From: Oligoflexia bacterium
GTDB lineage: Bacteria; Bdellovibrionota; UBA1018
Direction: 5' to 3'
NCBI GenBank assembly: GCA_025352185.1
Contig: JANXTV010000053.1
Coordinates: forward strand, 1 to 8,527
DNA: 8,527 bases
Below are positions 5,239 through 8,527 of this stretch, piece after piece. The position numbers and the translations under genes are program-made. Each line of letters begins with the position of its first letter. The stretch's first letter is position 1. A model generated the notes under the pieces. It was not told where the DNA came from, made no database searches, and was given only the letters and a program-made list of their open reading frames with translations.

Positions 5239-5904
5239 ATGATTCAGGCGATAATCTTCGATATGGATGGCACTCTGGTCGATACTGAACTCGCTGCGGC
5301 GAAAGCGGTCGAAGACACATTTCGGGCGTGGGACCATCAAGTTACGGCAAAAGACGCGTATTTTGTAACGGGTCGGACCTGGGAAAGCGCGCTGGATTAC
5401 TTATTTAGCAAATACCCTCCGAAGATTTCTCGAATCGATGCGACCCGAGAAGTGTTGGATTCTTACCGGAAGAAAATTGAAACCGACTTAATTGAAGTGC
5501 CGGGAGCGAGGGAAAGCGTAAGATCTCTCGCGGCGGAATATCCACTCGCACTGGTTTCCGGATCCCACCGTCAGGAAATTCTCTCCATCTTAGGGCGACT
5601 CGGTATTACGGAATGTTTTCGCGCTATCCTGGGGTGCGAAGACTATCCGAAAAGTAAACCGGCGCCCGATGGGTTCCTGAAGGCAGCAAAAATGCTCGGT
5701 GTTCCGGGTGCAAATACGCTGGTGTTTGAAGACAGCGTGGCGGGTATTGAATCGGGAATCGCTGCCGGCATGCAGGTTTGCGTGATTACGATGACGAATC
5801 ACTTCGGCCTGGATACGAAGCGGGGTCATTCCTTCATTCCGGATTTAACCGGCGTGAATCCCGCTTGGGTGAAAGCCCTTAAAGTGCCTGCCATCTCGGG
5901 ATAG
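5239..5904 (+). CDS. HAD-superfamily phosphatase, beta-phosphoglucomutase/phosphoglycolate phosphatase-like
   Basis: A 221-residue cytoplasmic hydrolase with all four HAD motifs: DMDGTLVDTE with nucleophile D8 and acid/base D10; SGS with S107 in LVSGSHR; the Lys in KSKPAPDGF (K140); and FEDSVAGIESG with E164 and D165. An alpha-helical cap between motifs I and II (residues ~15-88) places it in subfamily I, as in Gph, PgmB and DOG phosphatases. The small cap and EDS motif favour a sugar-phosphate or phosphoglycolate type substrate, but the substrate cannot be read from sequence. AGGA lies 4 bases before the ATG. It is a single gene facing away from HU. Its last 79 bases overlap the end of the convergent lipoprotein gene, and no terminator was seen at its end. 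Confidence 0.9.
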   Translation: MIQAIIFDMDGTLVDTELAAAKAVEDTFRAWDHQVTAKDAYFVTGRTWESALDYLFSKYPPKISRIDATREVLDSYRKKIETDLIEVPGARESVRSLAAEYPLALVSGSHRQEILSILGRLGITECFRAILGCEDYPKSKPAPDGFLKAAKMLGVPGANTLVFEDSVAGIESGIAAGMQVCVITMTNHFGLDTKRGHSFIPDLTGVNPAWVKALKVPAISG

Positions 5905-6824
5905 AATTCCACCGGGAATTTCCCCCGCGCCGGGTTCGAGGCGAATATTTGGTCGAGGACGAAGAAGATCCTAATCTCTTCAGTCACCGGTGATGTCCCG
6001 TTCGCAGGGCCGGGGGAGGAGATCCGGAGTGTCCAGTCCGGAACCGAGGGGAGGGCCGTGGATTCATTCAATACGCGAAGGATCCGCTGATGAAGGAGTC
6101 TTTCAAAAAGCAGAGATTGGGCGTCGGAAAGTTTCCGCCCCGGTTTACCCTCCGATTTCCACTCCCCGTTTTCCGCCTTGAACTTCCAGCGGGGTCCCGC
6201 CTCTTTTAAGATTTCGAGGCCGGTGATGCTTTCGATTGCCACTCGGTGGGCGGTCTTATTCATGAACGATGCGGGGTTCTGGAGGTGGCCTAAGAAGGCG
6301 ACGAGTGCACCGCGGGCGACGTAGGTCGTTTCATTTCCGGGGGTCCGAAAATAGATGCCGGTGCCTCCCGTCGGGTCCCCTAAAGTGAAAAAGGGTTTTC
6401 CATCGAGTTTCAGTTCCACTCGGAAGGGAGTAAAGCCGGCTGCGTCGTCGTGAATCTTTTCTTCACTCGACTCGGGAGTGAAGGTCGTTAATGTTTTAAG
6501 AAAGTGTTCGATGAGGGGCGAATCGGCGAGATCGGGCGTCGCCGCACCGTCGGAACGTTCGGTCAGCATCCAGTCTCCCGTCGATTCTCGCTGGAGGCGG
6601 ATTCGCCAGGCGGCGGTCGAAAGGGGCCGAACCGAAAGTTCAAATTCATTCACCAAGGCAGCCGAAAGGTGAGGATACGCGGGCTTTCCGAGGGTCAAGG
6701 AAGGCGCGTTTTCTTTCGGGGTGCAGGCGCTTCCGGACAGAAGACTGCCGATCGCGCAAACCATCAGGAAAGGAAGTATGATTCGCGGGTTACGCAGTTT
6801 CTGACGCGGAGTGAACGGGGTCAT
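5826..6824 (-). CDS. DUF4340-type lipoprotein
   Basis: A 332-residue protein. Residues 1-33 are a signal peptide with a basic start (RQKLRNPR) and a hydrophobic core, ending at C34 in GSACTPKEN. The cysteine and what follows look like a lipoprotein, but Gly at -3 and Ser at -2 make the lipobox atypical. The mature part has the DUF4340 pattern: a WMLTE strand, residues with a possible zinc-free beta fold, then AAGFTPFRVELKLDGKPFF (128-146), LGDPTGGTGIYFRT (148-161), TTYVARGALVAFL (166-178), and a second half with WKFKAENGEWKSEG (213-226) and a helical segment. DUF4340 proteins often sit near ABC-type export or gliding genes, but none is visible here. No clear ribosome site precedes the ATG at 6824. 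It is kept because a later Met (M21) would leave too short a signal peptide. Its start is 34 bases from that of divergent exbB. Confidence 0.75.
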   Translation of the reverse strand: MTPFTPRQKLRNPRIILPFLMVCAIGSLLSGSACTPKENAPSLTLGKPAYPHLSAALVNEFELSVRPLSTAAWRIRLQRESTGDWMLTERSDGAATPDLADSPLIEHFLKTLTTFTPESSEEKIHDDAAGFTPFRVELKLDGKPFFTLGDPTGGTGIYFRTPGNETTYVARGALVAFLGHLQNPASFMNKTAHRVAIESITGLEILKEAGPRWKFKAENGEWKSEGKPGRKLSDAQSLLFERLLHQRILRVLNESTALPSVPDWTLRISSPGPANGTSPVTEEIRIFFVLDQIFASNPARGKFPVEFYPEMAGTLRAFTQAGFTPVKSGMKE

Positions 6825-6841
6825 CGGTTAATTGACATCGT

Positions 6842-6847
6842 AGGAGG
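6842..6847 (+). promoter_or_regulatory. Shine-Dalgarno deciding the exbB start
   Basis: AGGAGG at 6842-6847 is a perfect core. It is 11 bases from GTG 6859 and 23 from ATG 6871, and it overlaps the other in-frame GTG at 6847. GTG 6859 is therefore the best-placed start. A TTGACA at 6832-6837 lies just upstream. Confidence 0.6.
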
Positions 6848-6858
6848 TGAGACCTATC

Positions 6859-7536
6859 GTGGCAATCACCATGTTCGGCGAACACTCTTCTATTTTAGAT
6901 ATGATCAAGCACGGCGGAATGACCATGGTTCCGCTCGTCATTTGCTCGCTCATTGGTTGGGCCGTCATCTTCGAAAGAATTTGGCGCTTCCGTAAGCTTG
7001 GCCGCGAGCTCCGCGAGTTTCACCTCACCGCGATGAACGGCCTGCTGCGCGAGGAATGGGACGAAGTAAAAAAACTCTGCGTGGAAAACGGGGGCCTGCC
7101 CACGGCGGAACTTCTGAAGACTGCGCTCGACCGTCTGGGCGCGAAAGACGAACGCCTTCGAACGACGTGGCTCGATGCCGTTGAGCGGCGTCGCCAGATC
7201 CTGAATCAGGAACTGCGGAAGAACCTCTGGATGCTCGGAACGATCGCGAGCGCGTCGCCGTTCATCGGTCTCGCCGGCACCGTCGTCGGAATTCTCCAAG
7301 CGTTCGGAGAGATGGCGCGTAAGGGAGCGGGCGGTTTTACCGTCGTCGCCGCCGGCATCTCGGAAGCCCTGGTCGCGACCGCCGCGGGAATTATCGTGGC
7401 CGTGGTCGCCGTCGTGGCTTTTAATGCGTTTCAAACGCGGTGGAGTTCCTTCGTGCTGCTCATAAAAATTCAGACCGAAGAATTTGCGGAAATTCTGGCC
7501 TCCGGAACTTCGGATCTTCCGGGCACGAAAGCGTAG
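6859..7536 (+). CDS. exbB: ExbB/TolQ/MotA-family proton channel protein
   Basis: This 225-residue inner-membrane protein of normal ExbB size has three membrane segments: ~23-42 (MVPLVICSLIGWAVIF), ~124-147 (containing APF-like SPFIGLAGTVVGI) and ~164-190 (GISEALVATAAGII). A cytoplasmic domain of about 80 residues lies between the first two. T141 in GLAGT and T174 in ALVAT match the two pore threonines of E. coli ExbB (T148, T181). It would form a pentamer around ExbD and turn the proton gradient into work for TonB-type import, Tol-type envelope upkeep or an Agl-type gliding motor. The sequence alone does not say which, and no tonB, tolB or receptor is in the window. exbD follows after 9 bases. 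Confidence 0.92.
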   Translation: MAITMFGEHSSILDMIKHGGMTMVPLVICSLIGWAVIFERIWRFRKLGRELREFHLTAMNGLLREEWDEVKKLCVENGGLPTAELLKTALDRLGAKDERLRTTWLDAVERRRQILNQELRKNLWMLGTIASASPFIGLAGTVVGILQAFGEMARKGAGGFTVVAAGISEALVATAAGIIVAVVAVVAFNAFQTRWSSFVLLIKIQTEEFAEILASGTSDLPGTKA

Positions 7537-7545
7537 GCGATTTCC

Positions 7546-7995
7546 ATGGCCATTCGACTCGGTGGGGGAAAATCAGCGAGCGGCGGCGGAGAAGATCACG
7601 ACGCCGACATCGTCGCGGAGATTAACATTACTCCGCTCACCGATATCTTTCTCGTGCTCCTCATTATCTTCATGGTCACCTCGTCGGTGATGTCGAATAC
7701 CGGAGTGGATGTTAACCTCCCTAGTGCGTCCTCGCAGACGTCGCAGGCCCAAGCCGAAGGCGTCATCATTAGCCTGCTGCCCCAGGGTAAAATCCAGATT
7801 AACGGACAGGCCGTCGCGGCGGGGGATTACGCCTCGCTCGAAGCGTCGGTAAAGAAAGCATTTACGATGACCACCTCCCGACTCGTGATCCTCGAAGGGG
7901 ATAAGGAATCTTTCCTCGGGTCAGCGATCGAAGTGATGGACACCGCACGGCGAGCGGGAGCGGAGAAGTTTGCCATAGCGACGGCTACGAAGTAG
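7546..7995 (+). CDS. exbD: ExbD/TolR-family motor protein
   Basis: A 149-residue protein with a Gly/Ser-rich, Asp-rich cytoplasmic start (GGGKSASGGGEDHDAD), then EINITPLTDIFLVLLIIFMV. This is the diagnostic ExbD segment, with the essential membrane Asp at D33. A periplasmic domain follows (residues ~52-149; GVIISLLPQGKIQING at 72-87 and LVILEGDKESF at 112-122), as in ExbD/TolR dimers. It works with exbB, and the 9-base gap and order exbB-exbD indicate one operon. The ribosome site is weak (TAGGCG overlapping the exbB stop), which suggests translational coupling. The first hairpin repeat of the downstream array starts immediately at its stop codon. Confidence 0.93.
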   Translation: MAIRLGGGKSASGGGEDHDADIVAEINITPLTDIFLVLLIIFMVTSSVMSNTGVDVNLPSASSQTSQAQAEGVIISLLPQGKIQINGQAVAAGDYASLEASVKKAFTMTTSRLVILEGDKESFLGSAIEVMDTARRAGAEKFAIATATK

Positions 7996-8108
7996 TCGGA
8001 GCGAGGTCCGAAGTGAGTAGGTTCGCCGAGTGATTTTTTCACGTCGGCGCCGTCGAGCGTAGCTCGGCGAGTTGCCGATGTGAAAAATCCCGGCGAACCG
8101 TAACTGGG
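7996..8108 (+). repeat. Hairpin repeat A (113-bp unit, plus orientation)
   Basis: After a leader TCGGAGCGAGGTCCGAAGTG, a long hairpin spans 8020-8099. GGTTCGCCG (8020-8028) pairs with CGGCGAACC (8091-8099). A T-rich arm (8029-8048) pairs imperfectly with GCCGATGTGAAAAATC (8074-8089). The tip is a smaller hairpin, CGTCGAGC (8051-8058) with GCTCGGCG (8062-8069), whose loop is GTA. The unit ends with CCGTAACTGGG. It lies directly on the exbD stop, where it could stabilise the exbBD mRNA end. No T-run follows, so it is not a classical terminator. Confidence 0.88.
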
Positions 8109-8221
8109 TCGGAGCGTGATCCAAAGTGAGTAGGCTGGCTGAGACGTTTTGCGTTTCGGCTTCGTCGCGCGCAGCGCGGCGAGTTAGCCGATTCGTAAAA
8201 CTCCAGCAAGCCGTAACTGGG
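8109..8221 (+). repeat. Hairpin repeat B (second 113-bp unit, plus orientation)
   Basis: It has the same plan as unit A with period 113: leader TCGGAGCGTGATCCAAAGTG, hairpin 8133-8212, tip CGTCGCGC (8163-8170) with GCGCGGCG (8174-8181) around GCA, and exit GCCGTAACTGG. The arms differ in sequence from A (GGCTGGCTGAGACGTTTT against AAAACTCCAGCAAGCC), yet still pair, showing compensatory change. The leader and exit are nearly identical to A. Confidence 0.88.
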
Positions 8222-8493
8222 CCGGAGCGACCGAATCAGACTTTGGTCCCGGTTTTCTTAGGGAACGGAAAATTTAGAGCCTCCGGCCGGAGCGACCAGT
8301 AATGCGCAGTTACGGCAAATCGGATTTTTCCCATTCGGCATACTCGCCTCGCTTCGCTCGGCGAAGCCGAATGGGAAAAATACTCGATTTGCCGTAACTG
8401 GGCACCACCGGATACTCCGTCCGGAGCCGCGTAATTTCCCCGCCCCAAGAAATCGGGACCTAAAGCCGAACTCAGTCTTTCCGACCCAGTTAC
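8213..8493. repeat. Inverted spacers flanking hairpin C, core of a large palindrome
   Basis: The spacer 8213-8306, read on the plus strand, and the spacer 8401-8493, read on the minus strand, align along their whole length. Both start GTAACTGGG then C/T, share CTTT then GGTCCCG and CTCCGG then CGGAG, and end next to hairpin C. Since C itself is a palindrome and B and D sit at about equal distance from its centre (near 8354), the whole is one imperfect inverted repeat. GCCGGAGCGACC also occurs twice in the left spacer (8221-8232, 8286-8297). Confidence 0.75.
8307..8400 (-). repeat. Hairpin repeat C (minus orientation, nearly perfect)
   Basis: CAGTTACGGCAAATCG (8307-8322) pairs perfectly with CGATTTGCCGTAACTG (8385-8400), and ATTTTTCCCATTCGGC (8324-8339) pairs perfectly with GCCGAATGGGAAAAAT (8366-8381). 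That is 32 paired positions with one small interior mismatch (8323 against 8382-8384). Read on the minus strand, the tip has the same GGCGAGT as units A and B, which sets the orientation. Confidence 0.92.
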
Positions 8494-8527
8494 GGTTCGC
8501 CGGGATTTTTCACATCGGCAACTCGCC
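8480..8527 (-). repeat. Hairpin repeat D (minus orientation, cut by window edge)
   Basis: These 48 bases are an exact inverted copy of 8066-8113, the outer right arm and exit of unit A. The match is still perfect where the window ends, so it continues outside. Its identity to A, against the divergence of B and C, points to recent duplication or gene conversion. Confidence 0.93.

Noticed and set aside
6895..7434. 179-residue minus-strand ORF over exbB
   Set aside because: Antisense shadow; exbB has three membrane segments and conserved pore residues in the plus frame.
8020..8099. Hairpin A as an intrinsic terminator for exbBD
   Set aside because: The stem is long but is followed by CCGTAACTGGG rather than a T-run. 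It is better explained as one member of the repeat family, although it may still affect mRNA stability.
8236..8448. 70-residue minus-strand ORF in the repeat region
   Set aside because: It lies across hairpin C and its inverted spacers, so its open frame reflects repeat DNA, with no ribosome site or protein features.
7996..8527. Insertion sequence or transposon end
   Set aside because: No transposase, target duplication or defined terminal repeats are visible; the inverted structure is made of hairpin units instead.

Overview
The window is ordinary bacterial chromosome, moderately GC-rich by eye, from a diderm (Gram-negative type) bacterium. It has an ExbB/ExbD inner-membrane motor pair, a lipoprotein-type signal peptide, a Sec signal peptide and an HU-family nucleoid protein. 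Nothing in it fixes the phylum. A deltaproteobacterial, Bdellovibrio-like or spirochaete-like lineage would fit, but that is a guess. No tRNA, rRNA, CRISPR array, transposase or phage gene was seen.

Layout. Positions 1-1755 (minus) hold the first 585 residues of a large secreted protein that runs off the left edge. It has a signal peptide, one or two Ig-like domains, twelve cysteine-hairpin repeats with strict Cx12C spacing, and a Pro/Thr/Arg tail encoded by 45-bp tandem repeats. This gene has no in-window stop codon, so a search for complete ORFs would miss it. Next on the minus strand are a short methyltransferase-like protein with a degenerate SAM site (1979-2413), a strong intrinsic terminator (2471-2515) and a 27-28 codon ORF with an excellent Shine-Dalgarno (2554-2640). 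Then comes a two-gene aromatic catabolism operon, fumarylacetoacetate hydrolase followed by a zeta-class GST/maleylacetoacetate isomerase (4518 to 2807), and an HU-like protein with its own terminator (4655-5008).

A homopolymer-rich divergent intergenic region (5009-5238) separates HU from a plus-strand HAD-family phosphatase (5239-5904). The phosphatase converges on, and overlaps, a minus-strand DUF4340-type lipoprotein (5826-6824). Divergent from the lipoprotein, with only 34 bases between start codons, is an exbB-exbD operon (6859-7995).

The right end (7996-8527) carries no gene. It is packed with four related hairpin elements: two in plus orientation with a ~113-bp period, then two in minus orientation. 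The spacers on either side of the third hairpin are inverted copies of each other, so roughly 8100 to beyond 8527 forms one large imperfect palindrome.

How the genes work together: FAH and MAAI are the last two steps of tyrosine/homogentisate breakdown, giving fumarate and acetoacetate. ExbB and ExbD form a proton-driven motor. The other genes have no clear shared pathway. The most unusual parts are the Cys-hairpin secreted protein, the small-ORF/terminator unit and the terminal palindrome array.
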